Below are positions 33,801-46,700 of a stretch of 64,000 bases of DNA, piece by piece (positions within the stretch are counted from its first letter, which is position 1; the number at the start of each line of letters is the position of its first letter). The translations under genes and the position numbers were made by a program. The DNA lies in the NCBI GenBank assembly GCA_947579665.1, contig OX388346.1, forward strand, positions 89,840,615 to 89,904,614, given 5' to 3'. Origin of the DNA: Sympetrum striolatum (lineage: Eukaryota > Arthropoda > Insecta > Odonata > Libellulidae). The notes beneath the pieces were generated by a model. It did no database searches, had not been told where the DNA came from, and worked only from the letters and a program-made list of their open reading frames with translations.

Positions 33801-35400
33801 GCTAGGGATGGCCAAACTCACGAAGTTCATTCGTTTATTGTTGAACTTTTATTTCTCAAGCGCACTATGAATACTGTAATTTATATTGGATGCAAGTATA
33901 TCCGATGGAAAAATAGTCCGGTGTTAGCATTAAAAATACTGGTATACATTAATTCATATCCATTCTACAATTACATATAAAATTACATGTAAAATACTAT
34001 ATAATATTATAACATGAAATAAAATCAATCAGGAAAGCTTTAACTGTGTGGAAAATCCTAATAAATTTCATGAAAGTTAAAATATCCTAATAAATGGGTG
34101 GGAAATAACTTTTCAAAATTCCACAGTTTAATTAAACAATAATAATAACAATTACAATAAATGTATCATTTAGCTGCAATACAATTATTAAAATAAAGTA
34201 ATCACAGGCTATAAATACTATCTTTAGGATTCAGTTGTTGGTAGTGTTGTTTGCATATTTATTTCATTTGATAAATTTACGTTTTATTTCTCTTTGGATT
34301 CAAGGCTTACTTCCTTATGTTTCTAGTTTAGTTCATGTGAACGCTAACTACAATCCCTACATATATAAATGACTGTGACTGCATATAAATGTAATATATA
34401 ATATGTTGTAGTGATTCTGCATAATATTGTAGTATATGATCTGAACTTTGCGCTTCATATAGATTCGAAAAGTTCAAACGATTTCGACATCATACTTCGA
34501 ATATCGACATTGCATCATTGTAGAGTCTCATTCTGAATTGTTTTCAGTCTACAATCAGATACTGTACTAGAGAAAGGTGTTATGAGAATAGTCTATAATG
34601 GAGTTAGATCTACCATCCAAATGAAATTCTGAAATTACGCTATGAATGAATAAAACTAAACTTTCTTAATTTATTTTTAACAGGGTTGGTTTAATTTGTC
34701 TAATGTTCCATTGTAATCTGAACCCCTGAAAGTAGGTTGATGTATATCCAATGATAATAGAATTTGTTATTCTAAATGATTAATATGTAGTATCTGCTGA
34801 ATTTAAATTTGATTTTTTCAATTCGTTTATTATTCTCTTTCTTTTGCTTTATTTGCGTATTTTATATTTTACTGTTTGTTTTCGTGATTCCTGTCGTCTC
34901 CCTTCTCTGCGGTTGTTTTCACCAACAATCTTAAGCACTATATTTTCAGAAGGAATGCCATCGGAGCTAATCAAACGTGTGAGTGTTGAACCGTTTGGTC
35001 TCTTTGCGTCAGAACTGGTAGAAATCCAACGCATAAAAGTAAACTGTTTCCAATGAAAAGATATCGATTGAGACCACATCTCGATCCACACTTCCTCAAC
35101 ACAGCAGGATTTGATTTATCGAACAAGGAAAAATGTCGCGGCTGTTAATATACGTATTTACATGTGTCCGTTGGAGGGAGAATGTAAAATCAAATCCAGC
35201 AGTCATTTCGTCGCGGTTATATTATTATGGAGATGGAAATTCTTATATGATATTTTTCGCGGGAAGGAATGATTCAGTATTTTCCGGGAAACTATATAAA
35301 ACCTTTCCAAAAGGAAAACAAATAATTCCTTCGCGGGATAGGCGCAAAAAATGTTCCAACCATGTATAATGAGTGACATAGTTAATATTGTTGATATAGT
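33801..35400. other. AT-rich non-coding DNA, nothing identified
   Basis: No repeat, RNA or supported exon was found. Frames at 34844-35056 and 34849-35091 are open on opposite strands over the same bases and lack recognisable features. Confidence 0.45.
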
Positions 35401-35431
35401 TCCTAATTTTTATTTTCTTTTATATTTGCAG

Positions 35432-35499
35432 GTGAGTGATCTTACTTGAGAATTAGTTTGGTTTCCTACTTGACGGAGGAGTTTGTGTTCCAACATCAA
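35432..35499 (+). other. Candidate 68-nt non-coding exon
   Basis: A strong acceptor-like tract (T-rich from 35406, ending TATATTTGCAG at 35431) is followed 68 bp later by a strong donor-like CAA|GTAAGTAC (GT at 35500-35501). All three forward frames contain a stop, so if it is an exon it is untranslated or from a long non-coding RNA. A further donor-like GTGAGT begins at once after the acceptor, so this could also be a recursive (zero-length) splice site. Such pairs arise by chance in AT-rich DNA. Confidence 0.15.
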
Positions 35500-35504
35500 G
35501 TAAG

Positions 35505-38480
35505 TACAAAAATGTATTCACGTAACTCGTTATCCGAATCGGGTCTCTCTTTTACAACAAGGCATTTTTATGTTTTTCGTCCTGGTTGCAGGGAATGATC
35601 ATAGGATCGAATTATATTGAAGCGATTTCCTGCCTCATCTCAATATTTGTCCTTCCAAACGGCATTTAGGGGTTTCTATTTCGTTTTCTTTATACGAGAA
35701 CTAAAGGATCCTAAAAAGATATTTTCCCAGATTTCGATTCCTTTCTCTCAAAAGCGATTGAAATTGTGTAATTTGCGAAAATTGTTTAAGCTTACCACTA
35801 TTCATCAAATTACTATTTACGATCAGTCCAGGTAAAAAGTGTTTAAGTAGTTGTGTATAAAATTGTTCGTTCAAAACGAGATTAGTCTAAAATCAATCCA
35901 ACTAAAATATTTTCCATTTTAACTTCACTTGACTTAGTAAATTAGAAAGACGTAAAATCATTTCCCAGCCGTTTACATTCCTTGGAAGAATTGGAGAAAA
36001 TTCCTCGTTGATTTCCGGGAAAGACGCAGATTCTCAACTTCTGATCTAAGCTTTAAGATCGTTCTTAAGTGGGTTCGATCAACAATCGGGTGACTCTCTG
36101 GACGAAAGAATTTCTTTTGTTTTTGTATTGTTTTCAATTCCACTTTCCAATGGCCTCCTTTCGTCGAGATATGCTTCGTCGTAACTGACCGCGACTGAAA
36201 TAATGCGTAATTCTCTGGGGTGTGCCCTGTTGTTTACGTCGGGATCACTGTTCAAAAGGAATAGCGAAGGTTTATAATGTGACGCAGAAAAACGAGGGGT
36301 CGCTTGGAGGGAAAGCCGTTCATGAAACTAGTTTTCTATCAATGTTACGTTCGGAACGAAAGTAGTTTTATTTCGCTAGGAATGCGACTGTCTCGTTTTT
36401 TCTCGCGCCGAAGACGTTTCATTTAACGTTGCCGTTTATATTGTCAACCTTTTTGGTGGCTTTCCAATTTTTCCGGATTTCAATATTCTATTGAAAGACG
36501 TAGTGTATTAAATTGATCCGGTTGTGGCAAATCCAGCTTTGTACGTTATGGGTTGTCCAATTTGAAGGCGCTCGTGCATTCATTTCTCCTTGACGTTGCG
36601 TCGCTTTGAATGGTTGATATTCAAGCGAATTAATTAATGTCCTTCTACTCTTCTCGTTTGTTTTGGACGTATCGAAGTTTTTGTAGAGTGTTTAGGGTTA
36701 ATTGTGTATTATGAAATGTTTTATAACTAATTGTTCAGTTAGTTAATTAATTAAGATGAGTTTTTGCATAAATATTTTCTAAGATTTGTTATGTATGATT
36801 GTAATTACTAGTATAATAACTTACTAATAATTCTTCATTTTTCAATTGGAAGGACATTTGAAGATTGACGTAGTAACTGTATGATGATAAATATAATTTA
36901 ATTTTAGATTAAACCAAAGAATTATGTTTACAACTTTATCTCTTCGGACGCGATAAATGAATAAAATATTTTAAACTTTTGTGTTTATTGAAGCAACGAA
37001 ATAACAACATGAACAAGTGAAGAAGATCGTACTTTTTCTACTTTTGATCCTGCAAGTATCCTGATTTTGGTTTAAAGTACTGATGCCACAATTTATAAAC
37101 AGCGATTTATTTTACCTTATGCTCGGAAACATTTCAGTTATTTTCATCTACTCTCATTTTGCTCTATCTATAGTGGATGCGTACCGATGTTCTGAGGTTA
37201 ATCTGCAACGAGTCCCATTTGATTCGAAAAGTTAACTTCACCTCAGCCACATTCTCATTCAAGCATCATTATCCCTTGTTCAAGTTGTCTTACATGAGCT
37301 TCACGTCAGGTGCCTCCATATCTCGCTCCAGTAGATGGAGCATGCGGAGAATCCGATTTATGCTCATTGCAATCTTTCGATTGAGCTCATGTTTCACCGT
37401 CTTCCTTTTTGATGGCCATTGGTGAGGAATGCGTAGTAGTATTTCGTGTAAAGCAACCGGATCAATTGTAAATATCCCGAGCTTAACGCCTCCGGAATTA
37501 GTTTAATTTACTGCTTCAACATGCTGGTAAACATCTTTTGCTTTGCGAGAATAGATGTAAGTTAACATGTTCCTTTTACATCGTAACGCTGTACGCGAGC
37601 TGTTTGAGGATGTACAATTTGCTGGACTTTCATGCGAATATATCATTTACAAGATGGAGCATAAAATAGACGTAAATATGAAGACGTCTCTCTTATCCCT
37701 ATAAAGAATGTAAGGAGAATATAGTAGTAGTACTGAACGACTCCATCGATGTATATAACATAGAGTAACTTGTGATAGTCAATATCTTTATAACGAATCA
37801 AAATACTATGGATTAGGATATATTTTGCTTTAAAATTAGGATATTCTGTCGATAGTTATAATTGGATTCAGAATATCATACGGTTAGCGCCGAATTGTGA
37901 AAGAGTAGAGCAATGTATTATGCTTTGTATGTCCAAAGATGGAAACAAAGAGTTACAATAATTCTAATCGTATTATGAAAACGGTGGAAGCTCTATGAGA
38001 GAAGGAAGTATTACCATCATTTACCGTAAATCATTTACGTAATTACTGTAAGATTAACTTATTAATGAAGATTTTAATCACTTTCAGCCAGGTATGAACA
38101 AATGAACCTTTATTCAAAGCTATTCTTACAACAGTTACTTCATCGTCACAGCTATATACAAAACTTAAACGAATAGCGAATGAATATTAAAGACGTATTT
38201 ACCTTTATCCTTAAAATATAGGATTAGCCTGAAGTTAAAAATAGCGATTCATTGCTTATTTTTTTATAAGATTCAAATGCAGCTTTCGGATATAAAACTG
38301 GCTACAAGAACTGGAATCAACCATAAAAGTGATTAGGAGTGAATATAATTGTCAGTGTCGCTTACCTCTAGCTTTCAGCATCATCGCTAAATCTAATTCT
38401 CATTTATTAAAATTTTCATACGCTACTGAAGGTAAAAGAAAGGTTTAAAAGCACATCCTCGGAAGAATCGCCATCTGCTG
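35505..38480. other. AT-rich non-coding DNA, nothing identified
   Basis: A slightly GC-richer stretch lies at about 36060-36640. I found no repeat shared elsewhere in the window and no RNA gene. The frame 37177-37425 (82 codons) is unremarkable. Confidence 0.45.
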
Positions 38481-38975
38481 CATTTTCATCTTTCGCCGAT
38501 GTCCGCGCATGAACCGCGGGTAGAAATCGCCTCGAATTTCTCTTTTCTAATCCCGTTCTCACGTGCTAATGATCGGCGACATTTTTTTCCATTTTCCCCC
38601 TCTCGAAATTGCCTCACTCGAGCGCGAAGCCGTAACGTTATTGCGCCGAGGGAAAAAAAAAGAAAATTGCAAAACTCTTCTCCTCCCCCCCCTTCCACAT
38701 CCCCCCTTGGAGCCGTTTGGGCACTTGCGCCAATCGTCCAAATCCAGCAACACCTGTTGCTTCGAAAGCGGCTTTGGAAGGGTCAGGTCGAGAATGCACT
38801 TATGTGCAGCCCAAAGGGTTTTTTTCAACGGATATAAAGAAGGAATTATTCGGGGTTGAGTTGCGATGTGATAGCCCCAGGGCAGTACTTGAGAATCCTC
38901 GAAGGGGCGATGGCTCGAACTTGTGCTATCAAAGAAACGGCCCTCTTGGGCCAGAATGGGTTTACTGATTCGGCG
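38481..38975. other. GC-rich, CpG-containing patch
   Basis: Several frames are open at once on both strands (38499-38837, 38563-38859, 38717-38968 on plus; 38486-38698 and 38559-38828 on minus). Their peptides are low-complexity (Arg/Ser/Pro-rich), pointing to composition rather than coding. A poly-A/C section near 38648-38706 reads AAAAAAAAAGAAAA then CCCCCCCC. Confidence 0.4.
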
Positions 38976-39618
38976 CGTACTGCGTTGAATTTTATATATG
39001 TGTTTAAAATTCAGTTTGCGAAGTTAGCACTTGCCTTTGGGACGCGAAAGAAAGAAAATATAAATATTGCTTTCCTATTACTGAAAGAAATATGTTACAC
39101 GGTAGAATCTAAGGATGGGTTGTCCGGTGAAGAAGATCTTGATTTGCTTGAGAATCTGTAGTATCTGTATTTACGGTATTTCGACCACTTCAGAAAAATG
39201 CTTACTTGAAGAATGGGAACTTTGCGAGCTTATATAATATTGATGGTTGAAAAAATATCATTCAATGCATCGTTATTTACTTTTGGAACTCATTAAGTCC
39301 TTTTGGACAACTTAACTGTTTCGTCCGTTATAATTCAACTATAAGTATTTTTGCAGCTCTGGTCGGAAAAGTAAGGAATACATGAGAAAAATTTTATTTC
39401 ATACGTCGTAAGTTCTGCTATTTCAACGCGCGAAAATTAATGATTTAAGGATGGATTTCAAATTAAATACAGAACTAATTATACATTATATTCGTTAAAC
39501 ATATTGCAGAGGGTTAAAGGTAAAAAGATCTCTCAATGACTAAAAGCTCTTAACTATATCCTGTATATAGGAGTGAACGCACTTAGCTGCGTAAAATGAA
39601 AAAATATTTTTATAAGAG

Positions 39619-39800
39619 TTCAGAGCACCTGGATAGCCAATTGGGTACCGCTCTCGGATTTGGTGATGGCGGTCTTGAATTCGTTTCTTGGTGGGAGCCC
39701 ATATTTCCAGATAAGGGACAGGCCGTAAGGGTATACGGCCGTAAAAATCAACCCCAAATCTTACATCATCATTGTCATAAAAATCATCATCCTATCCCAT
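39619..39800 (+). mobile_element. tRNA-derived SINE, diverged (SINE-B-like)
   Basis: The A-box match TAGCCAATTGGG (39634-39645) is followed 37 bp later by a decayed B box (GGTCTTGAATTCG, 39671-39683). The stretch GGTGGGAGCCCATAT that follows parallels GGTGGAAGTCCATGT of SINE-B, and GGATAGCCAATTGGGTACCG parallels the SINE-B head. A CAT/AAT-rich tail (CATCATCATTGTC, about 39763-39790) closes it. The 68-codon open frame over it is incidental. Confidence 0.55.
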
Positions 39801-39839
39801 AAGTGATAGAAATAAGTCTATGATACTACCATTTTATTC

Positions 39840-40450
39840 TTATATGAGTTCAGTAGTCTCACGGAGACCCCTAACGAATCAGCAGCGCCTAGTTGTAACC
39901 CCGCCCATTTCCTCACCTTGAGCTTACGTACATAAAGTTGGAGTTACTGCGTAGTTGTGCCGCGGAGTGGCCGCTCCGGTGTGTTTCTCCCGCATCCCTC
40001 GGAGGGAAGTTGTGGAAGCGCAGAGAGTTCTACACACCATCAGCTGGGGCGGGTTTTTAGTATGTGGCTGAGAGCGTAGGTTCAGCGAACTCCATCGCTC
40101 GGCCTTGGGATTCGGCCTTCCCCCCCTCCCAACGTTATCCACTCCCTCTTCTAATCCCACATCACTTTCCCCTCACCGTTTCTCTCGTGCGACGACCTTC
40201 TCATCTTTTGCTCCTTTTCTCTCTCGAGGTGTGCGCCTTCTCGCTTTCTTCGCATTCCTCACCCCTCTGCTTTGGCCTCTTCTTCCTCTGCACGGGAGAT
40301 TCCTCGAAGGTAGCGCGTGCAGATTCGAGTATGGGCAGATGCTGATTGGTCCCGAGATGAGGGATCTGGGTGGATTTGATTGTGGGGTATCATCTGTAGA
40401 TTTGATGGTTTTTGGAGTTAGGTTTTGGGCAGGGCCGGTCCAGACTTAAG
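39840..40450. other. GC-rich patch with a pyrimidine-rich core
   Basis: The + strand at 40115-40300 is C/T-rich, and the flanks contain CpGs. Overlapping + frames 40064-40345 and 40105-40449 are Ser/Leu/Pro-rich and reflect this skew. No recognisable protein or promoter element. Confidence 0.4.
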
Positions 40451-40459
40451 CCCCCCTGA

Positions 40460-41845
40460 GGTGGAGTTTTGGCCGCCTCTGTTGCACAAGCTGATGAACA
40501 TTGATGTGAGGTTCATTAGCATTATTTATTATATAGCATTAGGTTTAACTTTTGTTGTTTATTCCTTTATTGGCCTTGAAAATAATTGATATTTATTTGT
40601 CGATTACTAATTTCGATTCGTTTTATAATCAACTTAGGATCATTCTATCACTAATTTTAACTCACCTGTGAAAAGCAGCTAAAGGAGCACTTAAAATTTT
40701 TCTGGATATTTCGGATAAGAAAAAATGGGAAATCATAAAAAAATTAAAATTTTTGACGCACCAAAGTGCGTTAAAGACATCGCTTTTTCCCTTCTTTTGT
40801 GGTTATAGAGCTTTTTAAAAGACCAATTAACTAATTGAGCCTCTTTTTGAGTAAATGAAGCTCGTAATTTTTTGGAATATGTCTACAAAATTGAGTTAAT
40901 TAGCTGTGGAATTTTATGTTGGTAGTGTGAGAAGTGCTCAATTTTAGACATAATGAGCATTAGCCTCATCACAAGTGAACCATGAAGTGACTCCATCTTT
41001 TCTTACCTCTACTTACCGTCTAAAGATGGCCAAGGCATAAGAGGTCATTTCACATGTTCTATCTTATAGTAGATTCATGTACCCCAAAATTCCCTGCTTG
41101 TATACATTTGGATCACTTATGATCCCGCCCCTCATAACATTTAATAATATTAGGAGAATGGGATTTCCTGTTACAATTTACAAACCCAATCATTTAATGT
41201 CGAAGACGATAGGCTTCCATTGCGGTGCCGCGGACAGCAAGGTTCTTTAGTGCAGAGCCAGATGGTCGAGATTTAGCCATGCGTGTGCTACTAGTGTAAG
41301 CAATTCACGATCCATGTGATCTCCTTAAAAATATTATCTACAGAACCTCTTTTGCCGCGCGACGTTAGTTAATCCATTATTTCATTTTCAGTTTCTGACT
41401 GAGTTTTGATTACTTAAAGGTAATTATGGGTGGACTAAAATATTTTATTAATCATACCGAAATCCAACGAAGCCATAAAATTTCTGGGGGAATGAAGTGC
41501 TAGTAAAGAGTTATATTAGAAGCATATGACGCTCTGCGATGCTCTAAAGCACGCCGTACTCGCGGTTTATGCTTCGGAAGAACTGTAGGAAAAAGCTGTC
41601 TGATTGATACAGATGTCGATAGGCATATGTCTCTGAAGAAATTACTGGAAGAAATAATTGCGTCAAGTTGATACACAAAATTCTTTAAAATTAACTATTG
41701 AATTGGAAAAGCTTAAGATTTCTGTGAAGGCCTTGGATTCCTTGCGCTTTTATTTATGTTAATGTTGCCTGAGGCGTGCGTCATGATGCTCCACGTATTG
41801 ACGTATGCTTCACTTTCAATAACGCATACGTCATATTACTCGAAC
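40460..41845. other. AT-rich non-coding DNA, nothing identified
   Basis: A region near 40960-41050 has words such as AGCCTCATCACAAG and TTACCTCTACTTACC that faintly recall R1, but the landmark order is not preserved. Nothing else is seen. Confidence 0.4.
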
Positions 41846-41849
41846 TATC

Positions 41850-41995
41850 TGTATTGCATTCAGCCCCAAGGCCAGTTGGTACCTTCCTCATTCTCTCTAT
41901 AATTACCTACCGAGAAGAACGAGGCTTACTAGGCAGGATGAGGAGTGAGGTAGTTTGCTCTTCTCATCGAGAAACTCATGGCATACATCATTTTT
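41850..41995 (-). repeat. Dispersed repeat R1, copy 4 (inverted, partial)
   Basis: Read on the + strand the landmarks occur in reverse order and complement: GCATTCAGCCCCAAGGCC (end of R1), CCTCATTCTCTCTATAATT, GAACGAGGCTTACTAGGC, then GGATGAGGAGTGAGGTAGTT (the R1 core). It covers roughly the 3' half of the repeat. The + frame 41776-41997 runs through it by chance. Confidence 0.6.
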
Positions 41996-42079
41996 AAACA
42001 TTTATAGCGCTCTGGCAAATAATAATTCCGCAAGCGCGTGCACTCCTATTGGAACTTCAAGAGAGAGCCGATTCGTCCA

Positions 42080-42400
42080 AATCTTAGGCAGAGCGATTTT
42101 CGGCGGTGCACATACTCAGCGGTAAATGAGGCTCGCAGCTGATGTGAATTCGGCACCTCCCCATTCCGATGTTTCGCGCCTCCCGAGGACGGACTCGCTC
42201 TTGCATCACCATGGAGACGTTTGTTGGAAACCCGTTTTCGGAGATGCAGTTTTCCTCCAAGTGATCGGTTAATCTGGCGCCAGCACCGCTGGGTTGGGTC
42301 GCACTTACATTTGATTTATGAGAGCCCTCTTTAGTTATCGCCCGAGGAATGTTTAGTCGATTTGTCTTGATGGTTGGCTCCCGGTGGTGTCACGTCGTTT
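42080..42400. other. GC-richer, CpG-containing patch
   Basis: CpG is frequent (for example GGACGGACTCGCTC-like words near 42185) and a GGCGCC palindrome lies near 42277. No open frame of note or promoter motif was recognised. Confidence 0.35.
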
Positions 42401-43720
42401 ATGGTTATTTACGGTGAATTGGTTCGGAACTAGAAAGTTAGGTATTCATCTATGGAATAAAGCCGTTTTAGTTCTGAGATATTTTCCTTTCATAATAAAC
42501 ATTTCTCTGGACTAGTGCTGAATGTTTTGCGATACCTAAAATTTCTTTGAACAAAAATGGCAGGTGGTAGTTAGAGGTAAGGATTTATTTATAAAACAGC
42601 TGGTTAAAACTTTTAAGTTTTTGAATTCGTGAAAATGTGCTTTGTGCGTTAAAGTCTATATGTATACATTCGTACCTTGTAATAGGATTATTTTGTTAAA
42701 TATCATTTCGATCTATTTATCATTACTTTTTTGTTTGATATTTCAAATAAATCCAGGGCATTTAGATACAATAAAGTTTATACCATGGTCAGTAATGCGA
42801 TGGAAGATTTTGAATGTAAAATATGCTATGCGATAATTCTGCCCATTTAAGACCTATAATATTGTACATAGTGATGCAATTCTCTATGCATTCTCAGTTA
42901 GTTTAAGCATCGAATAAAGCTCTCTAAATACCATTTTAGTCTATTCCATTTCATAATGAGAGATTAAATCGGATTAACTATTCTTCATAATCCTTAGCGT
43001 CTGCTGTAGCAGAATTAATGTTAATCCATAGTTGTTCAGATAGGTCATTGTCCTAGCGTGCATCAGGTTCAACGTTTAAAAGTTCTGTTTTTTTTTTACT
43101 AGCACCTCTCGCGCACCTTTATAATGTGGAGAAGTGATGGCGACTTCTATAGCCGACTAGTCGGCTTTCTGCATATTTCCTCACTCACAGAGAGAAAGAT
43201 TGCGTATGACAGCCTTAATAAAACTCATTGCCAACCTCTGCCATCTATCGTGCGATTAAAGAAACGCTTGCAACGATTGGTGGGGGAGATATCAAGTTAT
43301 TTGGAAGGGAAATAAATTCCGTTCGGAGTTATCCTCGCTTCTCTCAAAGTCATCGGCCACGAGGAATTTTTTCCTCCGGCGTCGCTTGTCCATACGCGTT
43401 GTCACGACCTTGACCCAATGATAATGGGTTGTATTCAAAGGGGGCGGGACGACTCAAGACTTGGCAAAACACATGCAGTACGACAATTTGAGGTTGGTCG
43501 AATTCGCAGTCTTCCGAACGTACTCGGAATATTTTCCCTAAGATGTAGTTATGGCCAAATCAGTGCTCCTCTTAGCTTTGAGAGGCTGAAGAACTGAGTT
43601 ACCTTTCTTGGAGTTATGTTTTCATAAGCTATAATTTCTTGTTTATACTTGCGTGGAGGTTATCTTTTATTTGGGGTTTGTGGAAATTTTTGGTGCGATT
43701 TCTATTAAAAATAATGAATC
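42401..43720. other. Non-coding DNA, nothing identified
   Basis: AT-rich to about 43100, then slightly GC-richer to 43560, with two overlapping + frames (43124-43315, 43228-43413) lacking domain features. Confidence 0.45.
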
Positions 43721-43721
43721 A

Positions 43722-43770
43722 GTGCGGTGCGGTGCGGGTGCGGTGCGGGTGCGGTGCGGGTGCGGTACGG
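43722..43770. repeat. GTGCGGTGCGG minisatellite
   Basis: Units of 5 (GTGCG) and 6 (GTGCGG) bases alternate, giving an 11-bp repeat GTGCGGTGCGG present a little over four times. The word ATAATGAAT occurs directly on both sides (43711-43719 and 43771-43779), so the array sits between two copies of a 9-bp direct repeat. It is much more GC-rich than its AT-rich flanks. Confidence 0.8.
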
Positions 43771-43779
43771 ATAATGAAT

Positions 43780-46700
43780 TTAAATGGATCCAAAATTTCA
43801 TTCTTATTTCTAAATCTTCTTCTTCCAGCTCAAATATCATTTCTCATAGATCCAAAAATTCCTTATAAAAAGGTGCAATATACTTCCACGCTTTTCAGCC
43901 ACAAACTGCGGTAGCCCGTTTAGTTTTAGCGATTCCTGATTTTTTTGCAGGACGCCAACATGCTTGGATATTCATCAAGGCACTAGATAGGCGAATCAAT
44001 ATTTGTTAGCACAGCCATTAATACGAGGGGGGGGGGAATTTTTTGTAGCAAAAAGTTAAATTCATGGGTTACTTGAGTTTCTTGAGGCATGGTATTCTTG
44101 GATACCTATTTAACAAAATACATATTTAAAACCCTTGGCAACTAGGTAGTGTTGGCAAAATACGCCATGATTAGGTGTTATACATAAATAATTAAATACA
44201 TATTAGGCTCCTCTCGTGAACAGGAAATATTTATAAGTTTAAAAGATGCATCGTTGCCGTTGGTTATGTAACGTACGTTATGATGACTTAATTTTCCTAA
44301 ATATCTTCTGTTTCATTATTATATCTGATGTTGAATATATGCTTATGATTTTTATTTAACGTTGCCTGTTTTCGGTTTTACCAAAAAGTGTTTTATTTTC
44401 TTGTCATTTATTCTCAAGTTAGCGTTATTATACCCAACTGTTGCAATATCTTCACGCGTGTATTTAGAGGAATTGAGAAAATCCAAGCTGATAAAATCTC
44501 AGAGTCAATCATCCGTTAAAACTATCCTAGCTTTATTTCCATAGCTCTTTGAAGGGGGAAGAGATGCTAGAAACGCATCTTTTCAGCCTTGGAGATAAAG
44601 TAATGCCTCAAGGATAAGCATATCTCGACAAGCGAAAACAATTGCTCAAATGTTTCCTGCTAGAGGAACTCGTTGAAACATGAAGATTTTCTAGACCTGT
44701 ACATTAGTATCAGCATAAATATAAAGGATATGGAGAATCTCGGATGTTGATGTTGGTTTTCATATTTAATGTTGGTAACTAATTTCGATTTTTTGCAAGA
44801 TTTGAAAGAATACGACTGCTGTTTTCAAGCGAATGTGTGGTTCCTAGTACTTCGAATCAGCGTGTATCGCTATATATTATTGTCTGAAGTGCGTATGTGC
44901 GCGTTGATAGTTATGAATGGGGTAGGAATTCTAACGCACCTATTTGAATAAAAAAATAGATAATGTTTTGTGTCAATTTCTGCTTAAAAAAGAGTTATTT
45001 TTTACTAGGAACTTTTTAGTCTAAATCAAACACAGTAATTACTAATAAAGTCACGCTCAAAAGTCAAATCTGTATCTTACAATTTTGTCGTAATTTAATA
45101 TTTATGATAATGAAGTAAGAGCATCTTTTCCGCCTCCAATGCAAGACATACATTCATGCAAGGACAAATTTTGGGAGAAATAAAGATAAATTTATTAATA
45201 ACTCTAAGGAGGTTAACAAAAAGAAATATAGCAGCATAAACCATAGATCCTAAGAGTTTTTTTTACATATTTTTGCATGTAAAAATACCTGGAAAAATAT
45301 AACCTCCGGTAAATCTAACTTTTTATTTTTCATACTAATCATAAAGGATAATTGGCAATGGTTCTATTTCTAATTGGTGCGTACCATTCGAGAATTTTTA
45401 ACGCAGAAATGATTTACCTTTGTGATCATCCATGAGCCGTGGAAATGCAAATGGAAGTAAAAATGTTTTTAGGAGGCTGTGAGGGAGTTTTGAAGATCTA
45501 TTGGATATTTTCGAAACGATTTCAGTCTATATTCATTCTCGGAATCATTTGACATTTATACGTATGTAAGTCTATTTACACCCCGTTAATCATTTTCAAT
45601 TTTTATAATATAGAAGGCAAATTAAGTAGAAAATAAAGGTAATAGAGCTCGCTAAAAAAATTGAAAACGATAATATAATATTAAAAATAAATAGCGAAGA
45701 TGAAAATTAAAAAGATAGGACACGTTAAACGAAAAAATGTGATGTTAAAAGATCATTTATTCTGTTTGATGAGGTGTTAGCGTATTGGAATGTCTGAGTC
45801 AGGTCGCTCTCTTAGTCTCACTCACTTTTTTACTTGTAAAATGGGATGTAGAGAAACATAATCTCTCTATTTCTCGTACTTAAACGAGTTTAACGTAAGT
45901 TGCTATGGAGAAAGTCTCTTCTATAAAAAGGTGATACATTACGTAATGCGTCTGCACACAACGCATCGCTGAGATTCATTAAATTACTTAACCTCTTTGA
46001 AGTTATCCCCACGATAGGAAATTGAGAGCTTTTACCAATGATCATTGGATCTTTTCCATTATGCATGCGTACATATTTACATACAGCCATGTCTTATGAT
46101 GTATTCTGGAAACTTTCGCAACACCGCTGGGCACGCTTTGCCTATCCTCCACCCGCTTCAACGGCGTAGTAGATGGCTTACTTTAAATTGACCGTGAAGC
46201 CATATTTCTTGCGCGAAAAACCTGTCTACCTCTAGTGCCTGAATGTAAGATTTATTCCGCCTTTATAATAGAGGGTGTTAGAGCCTAATTTAACTGTTAG
46301 GAACAGTTACTGATGGTTGTGAAAGACTTACCTCTCATCACAAATCACAGATCGTGGTATCTACTCAGCATCTGATACTTATTTAACCTTGTTTCTGCTG
46401 ATGAATTAGTCATTAATTAGCCGTCTTGTCGCTTTTCACTTGGTGTTTTTTATTTTATTAGTTCCGTTATTAAGATTGAGATTAGCATTTATAGCCTTCT
46501 ATTTTGCCATACAATGTGAATGAAGAGTCATCGATTACAATTAAGTTGGATGAATAGGTGTATAAGTTTATTTCATCGTTTGGCCGAATTAATGGTGTAA
46601 GAAAGTGAGGTAATGCCTTAGACCATAAATATTAATAGGGCATGATTTTTAACTGCCGAGTAAAATTGGGACACCTTCAACGATATAATTTGATTTTTGA

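Noticed and set aside
38499..38837. 112-codon open frame and overlapping frames on both strands
   Set aside because: Five frames open at once in a GC-rich patch indicate scarcity of stop codons, not coding.
43639..43914. 91-codon frame with Arg/Cys/Gly repeats
   Set aside because: The repetitive peptide is simply the translated minisatellite.
44027..44036. G10 run as a quadruplex
   Set aside because: A single run of ten G cannot supply four G-triplets with loops.
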